60,000 bases of DNA from the NCBI RefSeq assembly GCF_932526225.1, contig NC_064045.1:2144501-2204500 (forward strand). The letters are read 5' to 3'. Position 1 is the first letter of the stretch. Each line of letters starts with the position of its first letter. This stretch comes from Nematostella vectensis (Eukaryota; Cnidaria; Anthozoa; Actiniaria; Edwardsiidae). The translations under genes were made by a program, and so were the position numbers. Positions 23,690 to 35,544 of the stretch are shown piece by piece. The notes under the pieces were generated by a model. It saw only the letters and a program-made list of their open reading frames with translations. It did not search any database and was not told the origin of the DNA.

Positions 23690-26600
23690 CTATGATATGT
23701 TCAGTTTTGATGGGTCGAATGGAGTGCCTGCAAATGGAGACCCTTTAGCATTCCACGCTTTCTTGAGCATCTCATGGGTTTGCTGTGCAAGAGAGAAATA
23801 CAAAATATCAGTAGTGATGGGGCACTGAGGTAAGAGGTGGATTTACACCCTAGTGCGTGGTTGCAAATGTTGACAATTTTTTTCTTGGCATTAGTTTGAC
23901 CAGGTTTGAAAAACGACTTGAATTCTCTACATCCTCATATCCCATCATCTTTACAACCCCATATCCCATCACCTCTACAACCCCATATCCCATCATCTCT
24001 ACATCCCCATATCCCATCATCTCTAAATCCCCATATCCCATCACCTCTACAACCCCATATCCCATCATCTCTACATCCCCATATCCAATCATCTCTACAT
24101 CCCCATATTCCATCATCTCTACAACCCCATATCTTATCATCTCTACATCCCCATATCCCATCATCTCTACATCCCCATATCCCATCATCTCTACATCCCC
24201 ATATCCCATCATCTCTACAACCCCATATCCCATCATCTCTACATCCCCATATCCTATCATCTCTACAACCCCATATCCCATCATCTCTACATCCCCATAT
24301 CCTATCATCTCTACAACCCCATATCCCATCATCTCTACATCCCCATATCCTATCATCTCTACAACCCGATATCCCATCATCTCTACATCCTCATATCCCA
24401 TTATCTCTACATCCCCATATCCCATCATCTCTACAACCCCATATCCCATCAGCTCTACATCCCCATATCCCATCATCTCTACAACCCCATATCCCATCAT
24501 CTCTACAACCCCATATCCCATCATCTCTACAACCCCATATCCTATCATCTCTACAACCCCATATCCCATCATCTCTACAACCCCATATCCCATCATCTTT
24601 ACATCCCCATATCCCATCATCTCTACAACCCCATATCCCATCATCTCTACATCCCCATATCCCATCATCTCTACAACCCCATATCCTATCATCTCTACAA
24701 CCCCATATCCCATCATCTCTACAACCCCATATCCCATCATCTCTACATCCCCATATCCCATCATCTCTACAACCCCATATCCCATCAGCTCTACATCCCC
24801 ATATCCCATCATCATATATTAGCATAGTTGGTTCCAGACCCCACACTACCTGCTCTTTCACGGTAGGTTTCCCCATCTGCTTCTGGCGATAGTCGTACAT
24901 CACTTGCTCGTAGTCAGTCTGAGTCTGCTCATCGAAGTCGTGAATGTCTCGGGTTGTGTCTATTTTCGTTCTGTCAATCTCAGGATCTCCCTTAATCACT
25001 GTCGTCCAGAAGCGTTCTTCCGTTTTCTCTAAATTGATGGCCACACATTTTCCTGGCTCAAGAGACCACATGCACTCTTCACACTTGACATGTCTTTGTA
25101 GCTGCCCATCTACAAGTATTGTGCTCCCTTTTTTAAGATCTAAGATAAAGTTGACAATGTTGTGGATGCATGATGAGTATTGCAAGGTGTTATATAGGTA
25201 CATAGCCATGGTTTTTTGAGAGGGGTAGATCTTTGCAGTCATACAAATGTATCTAAAATTTCATGGTTTCTAAAAGAGAGAAAGTAAGAAAAGACTGTTT
25301 CCTACGCTAAAATGAAAATAAATTCGCATGAATTTATTTTGCTTTCAATGGTATCCGGTTGTTAGGAGACCGTCCATCGAGTCAAGTAAATTGAAAGCAC
25401 GGTACCGAAAGCACAAATGACTTACATGGGGATTTATTTTTGTTTAGTGAACTTACTTGACTTCGAAAGGTAGCCTTTAAAAAAAACAGTATAGCTGCCT
25501 AATGACTGGGGTCATTAGTGTTTGTTAAGAAGAGAGTAAACAAATATTTTATTAAAAATGATTGGCAACACAAATTTACAAGTAAAAAATTTTGAAATTT
25601 TGGCTGCCAATTGGAGACTTCAAGCATATTCTAGCACATTCCAGCACATTCTTTAGCACATTCTTTAGCACATTCTAGCACATTCTATCACATTCCAGCA
25701 CATTCTTTAGCACATTCTAGCACATTCTATCACATTCCAGCACATTCTTTAGCACATTCTAGCACATTCTATCACATTCCAGCACATTCTAGCACATTTT
25801 TTAACACATTCTAGCACATTTTTTAACACATTCTAGCACATTTTTTAGCTCATTCTAGCACATTCTTCAGCACATTCCAGCACATTTTAGCACATTCCAG
25901 CACATTTTAGCACATTCCAGCACATTCTAGCACATTTTAAGCTCATTCTAGCACATTCTTCAGCACATTCCAGCACATTTTAGCACATTCCAGCACATTC
26001 TAGCACAATGCCACTTTACCATCAGGTGGGACACTTCCTTTCAGAAAAACCTTCAAAGATGAGTTCTTGATCTCAACCCCAACGTCGCGAGCTTTCTTTA
26101 CACAGCTTGGAACAGGCACCTTGATGTCTATGTCGTGAATAGTTTGCGCCCATACGTAGTCCTCAAGGGCTGCGCCATTATAGCAATCAGGCTGTGTTCC
26201 CGGTAACAAGCCTTTAGACTCGTCTTGTGTGCTGTCATTGAGAACAAAACATTAGAACAAAATATAATTACTCTACATGAGTCAACTCTAGCTTGATTGA
26301 GCTGAAGCACTCTCTAGCACTTTCTACTTTTCAATAGTTAAGTAAATTTTTTAAAGATATTTTATTAAAGACAGGCATATCATAATTTAACTAACTAACA
26401 AATTACACAATTTAATTATCAAAGCAATTACTAATTAGTTAAAGGAGGGGGGCCTAAGGGGAGTGCAAAAACGGACAGAAAGCTGCACAGAAACTGCACA
26501 GAAAAACAAAAACAAAACAAAAACCTCAAAACCATCAAAATAATTAAATAAACCGGGCATTCTAGAGAAACTGTAAAACCAAGGAATAAAATATGATAAG

Positions 26601-29600
26601 CCGCGCAAGATTTGAGGCATCACAGAAAACACTTACACAATTTAATTATCAAAGCAATTACTAATAAGTTAAAGGAGGGGGGCCTAAGGGGAGTGCAAAA
26701 ACAGACTGAAAGCTGCACAGAAACCGCACAGAAAAACAAAAACAAAAACAAAAACTCAAAACCATCAAAATAATTAAATAAACCGGGCATTCTAGAGAAA
26801 CTGCAAAACCAAGGAATAAAATATGATAAGCCGCGCAAGATTTGAGGCATCACCGAAAACACTTACACCCCCCTCTTAAAGCAAACCGGCAATCTAAGCT
26901 ATTGCATGGAGATCAACATTTAAAATGATCTATAACCACAAACCTAGAAGATGTGTTCTTAAAAGATGGGGAGACATCATTTTGTTGTCTTTCCATGTCT
27001 GTACCAGCAGCATCAGATGATGAAGTACTAGTATTGCTTGTCACTGCAGTAGTTGAGCCTGTTTCTTCCTGCTCTTCAGAAGTTGTGACTTCTACAGTGG
27101 ATTCAACCCCAACAGGAATTGCTTCTTCGTGCATTGCGCCACTAGAAGGCCCTTCATTGACTGGCTGAAACAGCAGAACCTAACATCAACACACAGCGAT
27201 CTGATCAACAGTTTTGAGTCGTCTTTATGGATGGATTCACAATAATATGAGTTTACTGAGATCCTTCTTGGCTAGAACAAAAAGGAACCAAATATTATCC
27301 CTCACCCAGGGAATGTAGAGGAACTTGATTATACATTAAGCCGCTTGGGTTGTCTAACTGGGTGGTATGGGTTATGCTGCATTGTGTTATTTCTTTTATT
27401 CAAACTCAACATTTTGGTGGCAAAATGATGGTAATTACTACCAGGTGCAATCCAATTTCACAAACTTACACAACACATCTCTCCCCACATCTTGACAGTT
27501 TTTAGAAAATTGATTCATTAGAAAATTATTTTGTCATTTTGGTAAAAGGCATACAAGAAAAATTAGCAAAAAATATTTGCTAATAACTGTATTTTTTATT
27601 AAAAAATACAAGCAGCCACCAACTTATGCTGACCTTAGAGCAGCATGTGAGATGAAAGATGGGACCGCAAAGCACTGCGGGAAAGCTTGGCCACCACTGA
27701 CTATAGGTAGGGCAGTATTCCACTATGTCGGGCTGTATAACTCAAAATAGAGGTCTGTCTTTTGGTCAATTCAGCTCAAAAACAGCCAGGGATCAATAAG
27801 TTATACTGTGTTTTGGGGGCTCTTGATACACATATAGCACCCAGTCCCGGCAAGTTAGCCGATGTGTGAATATGACATTCACCTTGCTTGTGCCAGCAGA
27901 GGTTGGAGCCGTTTGTTGACATTTTTCTCTCACTTTTCCTTCACTTTTCTTTTTAGCCATCTCTGGATCCTTGTCTTTCTTAATTCCCTGTGACTCCAAG
28001 ACCATGGCTTGGTACTTCATAAACAGCTGAGATAAAAAAGCATACAACAGAACTATTTAATGCTATTTATCGTCAAGGCAACAACAAGAAAGGACGAATA
28101 ACTGTATAATATGCTACAACCATCCATCCCATGTAGGGGACTTGCTCTAAGAGATATGTGTTTTATATTAGCATAATTTAGATACGTGCCTCGAGCCTCA
28201 CTTCCACGAGAGAGGTCGGCCATGTTGAAATGCCTTCGCACGGGCATGAATAAAAGTGTGTTTTGTTAAGTATTACTCAGCTTCTTCATTGGCGACGAGC
28301 TAAAAATGGCAGCAGTTTTTGGAACACTGTCGAAATACAACCCACAGAAGCATACCACAGACATTATTTCGATGCAAATGGCATCACCGAAATGACAAAG
28401 AAACGTGCGATCCTGCTCGCCTCGGTCGGGGACAAGACTTACTTGTTAATAAAAAGTCTATGTCAGCCGAGAACACCGTCAGATAGCTCGTTCGACGAGT
28501 TGGTAAAGTTGGTGCAAGACCATTTTACGCCGAAACCCTCAGAAATCGTTCAAAGATTCAAGTTCTACACTCGTGTTCATCAAGTCCGAGAAACGGTGCA
28601 TGAGTTTGTCGCTGCTCTTTGTAATTTGAGCAAAGATTGCAACTTTGGCTCTACACTAAACACCATGATGAGAGACAGATTGGTGGTAGGGATGAATGAC
28701 GATCACGTCCAGCGGAAACTACTACAAGAATCGACATTAACCTTCGACAAAGCTTTGGAAATTGCAGTGGCTATGGAAACTACCAACAGCAACTTAAAAG
28801 AAATAAGTAGCAGTGCAAAGGCCAGGGAAGAAAGTGTGAATAAAGTGTTCAAACCCAAATTCAAAGGTGATTCTAGTCAAAACAAGAAGGGTAAGGATCA
28901 TAAAACACACAACAGTTCAAGACCAGAAGGTAAGCTATCTAAGAATTGTTTTAGATGTGGGGGAAGACATGACCAGAAAACTTGTAAATACAAGGAAGGA
29001 AGCTGTTTTTCATGTCAGAAGAAAGGTCATATACAGACGGTTTGCAAAAGCAAAAGCAAAAACCCCGCTTGCAATTTAGTTCAGGATGATGAAAGTGAGG
29101 ATAGTGATGTCTTGCCCATGTATTCTGCATTCCACATTGGTAGTCCAAAACAACCCCCAATTGAAGTGTCGATTGAGATTAATTCTAGACCATTATTCTT
29201 TGAGGTTGACACGGGGTGCCCCGTGACCCTTATTAGCGAAGAGACATTGAACAGTGTCTATGAGGGGAAATTACCCCAGCTTCAGAAGTGTACCCACACT
29301 CTCAAATGCTTCACGGGACACAAAATAGAGATTTTGGAAACTGTTGAAACAAAAATTCAGTACCAGAATCAGACAAGGGTTTTCCCCATTACAGTTGTTA
29401 AAGGAAAGAGCCCTAGTCTCTTGGGGAGGGACTTGATCAAAGAGTTTTCAGTTATGAAAATTGCTCAAGGGGAAATAAATCTCAAAGATATTTTGGGCAA
29501 GCATCCTCAGGTCTTCAAGGAAGAACTTGGGACTTTAAAGGGGGTCAAAGCAAAGATCCACGTATCTAAAGGGGTCACACCCCGGTTTTTCAAGCCCCGT

Positions 29601-32600
29601 CCTTTGCCCTATGCCATGAAAGGGAGGGTTGAAGAAGAGATTGACAGGCTAGTTAGAGAGGGGATCCTGAGGCCAGTAGAATTTTCAGATTGGGTCGCGC
29701 CAATTGTCCCTGTCCTCAAACCAGACAACTCCATTCGCTTGTGTGGAGACTACAAGGTGACAGTAAATCAAGTTTCACATCTAGAACAGTATCCCCTACC
29801 CACTTTTGAAGATATCTCGGCAAAACTAGCAACAGGGAGCAAATTCTCGAAACTTGACCTGAGTCATGCTCACCAACAGTTACTACTAGATAAAGAGTCA
29901 GCGAAGTATGTCACGATAAACACCCACATGGGGATGTTTACTTACTCTAGACTCCCCTATGGAGTTTCCTCTGCGCCTGCAATATTCCAGCGGACTATTG
30001 ACAGTATCTTACGAGATATACCAGGTGTAGCAGTTTACATGGATGACATTTTAGTCACAGGGGCAACAGATGTAGAACACTTGGAACGACTTGACTTGGT
30101 ACTGACCAAATTAGAAGAGTCTGGTCTCAGACACAAGAACTCCAAGTGTACTTTTATGGCAGATAAAGTTGTTCAAGCCCTGTTGGAAATACGAGCACCT
30201 GTAAATGTGTCAAAGCTCAAATCATACTTGGGTTTACAAAACTACTATAACCAATTTCTTCCTAATCTGTCAACAGTTCTCGCACCCCTACACAGGTTGC
30301 TGAGGAAGGAAACTGCATGGCAGTGGGGAGATCCTGAACAGCAGTGTTTTGACACAACAAAGAAGATGATTACGACAGCTGGTGTGCTGGTTCATTACAA
30401 TCCTGAGCAACCTCTCCTACTCCAGTGTGACGCTTCCCCGTACGAAGTTGGGGCAGTTCTTTCACATGTTATGGATGATGGGAGTGACCAGCCAATTGCT
30501 TTAGCTTCCAGGACACTGAACACTTCTGAACAGAAGTATTCACAGCTAGACAACGAAGGCGCATGTGTGATGTTCGGGCTGAAGAAGTTTCATAAGTACC
30601 TGTATGGACGTCACTTTACTATCGTTACTGACCATAAACCGCTTGTTTCACTTTTCAGCAAAAAGAAACAAGGACCTACTACTACATCACCAAGGTGCAG
30701 AGGTGGGCGGTGACATTGCGGGGTTATGAGTACGACATCGTTTACAAGTCTGGCAGTAGCCATGGGAATGCCGATGCGTTGAGTCGTCTCCCTCTACGCA
30801 TCACCACCAGAGTTTCAGCAGAGGAAATGAAGTTAATGTTTCACCTGTCACCGCAGCCCAGATCCGCAACTTGACACACCGGGATCTAGTCCTTGCAAAT
30901 GTAAAGGAGTACTTGCTGCGTGGTTGGCCAGATGATGTTAAGGACCCTGAATTATTACCGTATAAGTCAAAGAGGGAGGAGCTTAGCGTTCAAGATGGCT
31001 GCATATTACGAGGAGCAAGGGTTGTGGTACCCCCTCAGGGCCGTAAGCGAGTCCTCGAAGATCTTCATGAGGCACATCCCGGGATATGCCAAATGAAGGC
31101 GTTGGCACGGAGCTACGTCTGGTGGCCAACCATTGAGAAGGAGATAGAGTCCATGGTGAAGACATGTGAGGCATGCCAGGTCCACCAGAAAGCTTCTGCC
31201 TCAGCACCACTTCACCCCTGGGAGTGGCCAGTTCAGCCCTGGGAGTGGCCGGATCACCCCTGGGAGTGGCCGGATCAGCCCTGGGAGTGGCCAGATCACC
31301 CCTGGGAGTGGCCGGATCAGCCCTGGGAGTGGCCGGATCACCCCTGGGAGTGGCCGGATCACCCCTGGGAGTGGCCGGATCAGCCCTGGGAGTGGCCGGA
31401 TCAGCCCTGGGAGTGGCCGGATCAGCCCTGGGAGTGGCCAGATCAGCCCTGGGAGTGGCCAGATCACCCCTGGGAGTGGCCAGATCAGCCCTGGGAGTGG
31501 CCGGATCAGCCCTGGGAGTGGCCGGATCACCCCTGGGAGTGGTCAGATCAGCCCTGAGAGTGGCCAGATCAGCCCTGGGAGTGGCCGGATCAGCCCTGGG
31601 AGTGGCCGGATCAGCCCTGGGAGTGGCCGGATCACCCCTGGGAGTGGCCAGATCAGCCCTGGAGGAGAATTCACATAGACTACGCGGGACCCTTGATGGG
31701 AAGGATGCTACTTATAATCGTGGACGCACACTCCAAGTGGATTGAAGCTGATATCATGGCGAACACCACATCAGGCAGTACCATCAACAAGCTGCGTAAA
31801 GTATTCGCTGTCCATATTCTCCCAGAGGTAGTGGTGTCCGATAACGGTTCCAACTTCACCAGTGAGGAATTTGCAACGTTTATGAGATAAAATGGTATAA
31901 TCCATAAGACCACAGCTCCTTACCATCCTGCTTCAAATGGTCTTGCCGAACGGTACAGTACAGTGCAGTACAGTTGATTGAGGATTGTCTGTTGAAAGAG
32001 CCAGGTGACACGATGGCAACTAACTTGCAGCGGTTGCTATCCCGCTACCGGATGACCCCTCACACAACTACCGGAAGGTCACCAGCAGAAATGCTAATGG
32101 GGAGGAAATTATGGTCGCGTTTTGATTTGCTACACCCCAACCTACAAGGAAAGATCCGGCAGAAACAAGAGCGAATGAAAGAGCAACATGACGCCCACGA
32201 CAAAGATCGCCAAATTAAGCCTGGTGATCATGTTTATTTCAAGAACTTTGGCTATGGTCCCAAGTGGTTGGCTGGAGTTATCAAGATGGTTACAGGCCCA
32301 GTCTCCTACACCGTAGTCGCAATGGACGGCCGCGAACACCGTAGGCATGTCGATCACCTTCGGCTTCGTTACCAGAAAACAGAGGAAAGAGTTCCCAGAA
32401 CCGAAGGACAGTTAGACGTTGATACTGAGGGACCAGTTTCAGTGGGTGATACTAATGCGAGAAGTGGGTTAACAGAAGGAAGCAATACCGAATTAGACAT
32501 AGCATCCACAAGCGAACCAATCTTGTTATTAGAAGAACCAGACTCATCAGCCGCGGTCATTACCCAACAAGACACTGGACAGCCGAAACAGTCAGAAGTT

Positions 32601-33580
32601 GAGCCGGTGTCACCTACACCAGTACGGAGATCAGAGAGGGCACGGAAACAGCCTACGCACTTACAGGACTTTGTTGTATATGCCTAGAACTACAGGAACT
32701 GATTTCAATAGTTTATATTGTATGTTACATTTAGCTTAAGAGGAAGGAAGTGTTGTATATTAGCATAAATTAGACAGGGGCCTTGAGCCTCACTTCCATG
32801 TGAGAGGTCGGTCATACCGACGCACGGGCATGAATTAAAGCGTGTTTTGTTAAGTATTACTTAGCTTCTTCAATATGACCTTTTTAGTGACAAATTCAAG
32901 CTACAAAAGACACACAGATTACTATGCCCGTCACACCAAAGAACGATGAAAAAATGAAATCCTTACATAAAAATAACCCCTTTCTAAAAAGAAAGACTTT
33001 CTGGCTTTATTCGTAAGCATAAAATAAGTTATTTTTGCATGCGCAAGTTTGTCACTCAAGAAGTCATGTGATAAGTCCCCTATTCAGAGACCACCTTCAC
33101 ACGACTGTACAAGAAAATAAGGACAAGAAAATCGAAGCGCAATATCTTCGTTTACATACGCTAATCTTTGAAAATTCAATGAAGATTGATTGATTGAAAA
33201 TGTTTATATACATTCTCTGTATTCAACCGCATCGGCCCTCTTGTTTTTTTTCACATTCTGTATTTTACTCGATTTCACAAGATTTCTGCCCAAGTTGGGT
33301 TGACAGTAATACTGTAATATGTAACGCACTAGTAACGCACTAGTTAAACTACTGTAAGATGTAATTTAAAAAAAGGCAATGGAATTGTACTCACTGATCG
33401 AACCATATTTTCGGCTACGCCGGGAGGGAAACCCATTTTATCACTCTCACTAGTCATAACCCGAAAGAAGTCAGTCCGACGTGCAAGGAAGGAGAATATT
33501 GCTTCAAGAAACGGCTTAATTTCCGTACAATTCTGTAAAATCCCAAGAAAAACATTGTCGTACTGGGAAGTGGCCGCCAT
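23690..33580 (-). CDS. NUDCD3: NudC domain-containing protein 3
   Basis: Co-chaperone of the NudC family that works with Hsp90 and stabilises dynein components in the cytoplasm. Six coding exons with consistent phases, 381 aa (human 361): 33580-33395, 28026-27883, 27164-26944, 26231-26020, 25139-24850, 23782-23690. Exon 1 gives the conserved N-terminal domain ([15 protein letters not shown]). Exons 2-3 are a charged, then Ser/Thr-rich linker. Exons 4-5 carry the CS/p23-like domain from about residue 184, starting [17 protein letters not shown] and containing [16 protein letters not shown]. Exon 6 ends in the family tail ([18 protein letters not shown]) before TAG at 23692-23690. Intron 1 holds a 4.7-kb Ty3/Gypsy insertion in opposite orientation. 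Introns 3, 4 and 5 are packed with tandem repeats, those of introns 4 and 5 starting within 15-30 bp of the donor. Confidence 0.93.
23926..24822. repeat. 24-bp minisatellite in NUDCD3 intron 5
   Basis: About 37 copies of a 24-bp unit (core CTACAACCCCATATCCCATC). Because 24 is a multiple of three and the unit lacks stops, several frames stay open on both strands; none is a gene. It begins 27 bp downstream of the exon 5 donor on the minus strand. Confidence 0.95.
25628..26008. repeat. AGCACATTCT short-unit repeat in NUDCD3 intron 4
   Basis: Irregular tandem copies of AGCACATTCT / AGCACATTCC with inserted TT runs. It ends about 12 bp from the exon 4 donor (GATG|GTAAAG). Confidence 0.93.
26402..26866. 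repeat. Two-copy 231-bp tandem duplication in NUDCD3 intron 3
   Basis: Copies start at 26402 and 26633 with TTACACAATTTAATTATC. They are about 95% identical and contain AAAGGAGGGGGGCCTAAGGG. No coding role seen. Confidence 0.93.
28159..28288 (+). repeat. 5' LTR of the NUDCD3-intron Gypsy element
   Basis: 130 bp, TGTTTTATATTAGC to AGCTTCTTCA, matched by the right copy with scattered changes. The next bases, TTGGCGACGAGC, are the likely primer-binding site. An AATAAA lies near 28249. Confidence 0.93.
28263..30713 (+). pseudogene. Gag-pol of Ty3/Gypsy element (gag to RNase H)
   Basis: A long frame with two CCHC-type knuckles ([27 protein letters not shown]), protease active site [13 protein letters not shown], reverse transcriptase ([12 protein letters not shown], catalytic YMDDIL) and RNase H ([21 protein letters not shown]). 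The likely original ATG at 28306 is in another frame, so the first gag codons are separated by a frameshift. The frame ends at 30713 after a second shift near 30670. Confidence 0.88.
30871..32687 (+). pseudogene. Integrase region of Ty3/Gypsy element, interrupted
   Basis: The zinc-binding domain ([18 protein letters not shown], then CEACQVHQK) is followed by the expanded PWEWPDQ array. The catalytic core ([23 protein letters not shown]) stops at 31888. The C-terminal segment is 31974-32687, with a chromodomain-less basic tail. Stops at 31555-31557, 31888 and about 31973 inactivate it. Confidence 0.85.
31203..31661 (+). repeat. 21-bp array (PWEWPDQ) inside the integrase gene
   Basis: About 22 copies of CCCTGGGAGTGGCCGGATCA plus one base. 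The unit encodes seven residues, so the integrase frame is kept across the array except for one TGG-to-TGA change at 31555-31557. Confidence 0.95.
32751..32872 (+). repeat. 3' LTR of the NUDCD3-intron Gypsy element
   Basis: 122 bp, TGTTGTATATTAGC to AGCTTCTTCA, followed directly by the ATATG target duplication. Somewhat shorter than the 5' copy. Confidence 0.93.
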
Positions 33581-35544
33581 TTTGTTTTGCTAGTCACCAG
33601 GCTTTTGTGCGCAATTCAGACGGCTAGGGTCTGAGTTATGGGCCCCGGCCCAAGCGAGTGGTAACCCTGTGGTGTCTGGATGACGGACAAGCAGATGAAA
33701 TATGCAAAAACTTCAGGTCTAAGTGAACTAGTCAAGACAGCTGAGAATAAAGAGATTTTAAGCCAATGGCGTTGTTTATTTTTTTATTTAGGCAATTTGA
33801 GAAAATCTTGCAAATAGCTCAGAGAAACAATGAACTCAAATTTTAGAAGCTCAGAAACTTGTTACAAATTTTAACACAGAAGGCGTTACTATATACAAAA
33901 TTGACACTAATATCTTGAAAACCTCTCTGAGAAGACAATTTTTAGCGGTCAAGACAGATACGGGCGACACCACCCACCACCCACCCCCTAGCCTCACGCC
34001 TACCATTTCACCTTGAAAATAGTCGGACTCAACACTCTCGGGGATCGTTCACTTCACATCCTTCCCCTGAGATCTACGTCCCATAAGCACGAACTTTATG
34101 ACAAGTTGTGATCACCTGATCATCTGTTGCAAAGAGGGCTTTTCAGTCAAAGACTGTTTTTATTATGAAAGAAATACAAAAGCATGCATGGTATGGACTG
34201 GAGGGTTTCTAACCCACATTTGGTGTAGAGACATGCTAGCTCTAGCCTGGGTTTGAGACATGCTAAGGCCTGGGTTTGAGACATGCTAAAGCCTGGGTTT
34301 GAGACATGCTAGGGCCTGGGTTTGAGACATGCTAGGGCCTGGGTTTGAGACATGCTAAGGCCTGGGTTTGAGACATGCGAAGGCCTGGGTTTGAGACATG
34401 CTAAGGCCTGGGTTTGAGACATGCTTGGGCTTGGGTTTGAGACATGCTAAGGCCTGGGTTTGAGACATGCTAAGGCCTGGATTTGAGACATGCTAAGGCC
34501 TGGATTTGAGACATGCTAAGGCCTGGGTTCACCTGAGCGCAATTCAATTACTAACCTCTTTGCGGGGCTCAGCGGAAATGGAGACCGAGCGAAGAGTACG
34601 GCCGCGCGGGAATAGGAGTTGTGAGAGCACTCTATATCCGCAGGGACTCCAAACACGCCTGCTACGTATGATAGAGTATTTAACATTTTTTCAATTGCCA
34701 GAAAATAACAGGTCCCTCACCCCCCCCCACACACACAAAATGAAATTCCTGCCTTGTACCCATAACATGTGATAAGCGCGCAAGGCATATTTAATGGAAA
34801 GGGTGAAAAGGTATTTCACTTTCGTTTGACCCGTCCCGTGATTCTTTGCAAATGCTTTACCCTTCCCATAATGCAAAGCCTGAGTGAGACACATAACGAG
34901 GCAGACATACTTTCAACAGGAATGAAGGCTTCTGATGTTCAAACACATCTGATAACATTTATTAATATACAGTTGGTTTATAAGTTCTTGGACGCTAAGC
35001 CACAAGTATACTATTCGTGGAGTTGCTTGACCTTGACCCAAGAAATGTGCGCAGCCCTTCAAGCTCATTACAATAGTGCTTGTTACTGAGGCCTAGTTGT
35101 GTTGCTTTCAAATGCATGCCAATTCGATTGTTCTGTGTTCATTTGGATTTAGAGCAGGGTTTGTCCTAGGCCTGGCTTAACCAGTAAAATATTTGCTATT
35201 ATGGAACATGTAACACAGTAGATGGAACACAGAAAGACAACAGAGTGATATTCTGCGGGCCCGTAGCCAGCGGGACCATTTTCTTTTATGTAGCTCGTTT
35301 GAAGCGGTACTCAATTTTTCTTCACTAGAGCAGACCTTCCAAACGAGAGGGCTCTACACTTTTTTGTATAGTACAGCATCTAAGTCTGTGTTACCCCCCT
35401 CCCCCATTTCTATCCACCTCCCTTTAGCTTCCCATAAATCCTGTGCATGCAACTAAACCCCACACGGATCCAGTTGAATAGTTGCAACAGCTTTATGTTG
35501 AAGGAATTCATATGTAACTGTGGCGTTAATATTCAGTATTATGT
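33581..35544. other. Intergenic DNA between NUDCD3 and POLD2
   Basis: The shared left part should contain the NUDCD3 promoter. No further gene recognised. A minisatellite occupies 34235-34528 and the rest shows no supported feature. Confidence 0.5.
34235..34528 (+). repeat. 23-bp minisatellite (GGCCTGGGTTTGAGACATGC)
   Basis: About 13 copies of a 23-bp unit with point variants, intergenic. Confidence 0.93.

Larger units (their letters stand above)
28159..32872 (+). mobile_element. Ty3/Gypsy LTR retrotransposon in NUDCD3 intron 1
   Basis: Nearly full-length 4.7-kb element, antisense to NUDCD3. Short LTRs (28159-28288 and 32751-32872) both run TGTT...TTCA, and the 5-bp target duplication ATATG flanks them (28154-28158, 32873-32877). 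Internal order is gag, protease, reverse transcriptase, RNase H, integrase. Several lesions are visible: a shift early in gag (28330-28370), an apparent in-frame loss near 30165, a shift near 30670, a TGA inside a 21-bp repeat array (31555-31557), a stop at 31888 and a small duplication around 31950-31975 that removes the catalytic Glu region. Exact target duplication and LTR similarity suggest a fairly recent insertion that has since decayed. Confidence 0.95.

Noticed and set aside
23850-24892. Long repeat proteins on both strands (over 320 aa)
   Set aside because: The 24-bp unit has no stop in several frames; the array lies between NUDCD3 exons 5 and 6.
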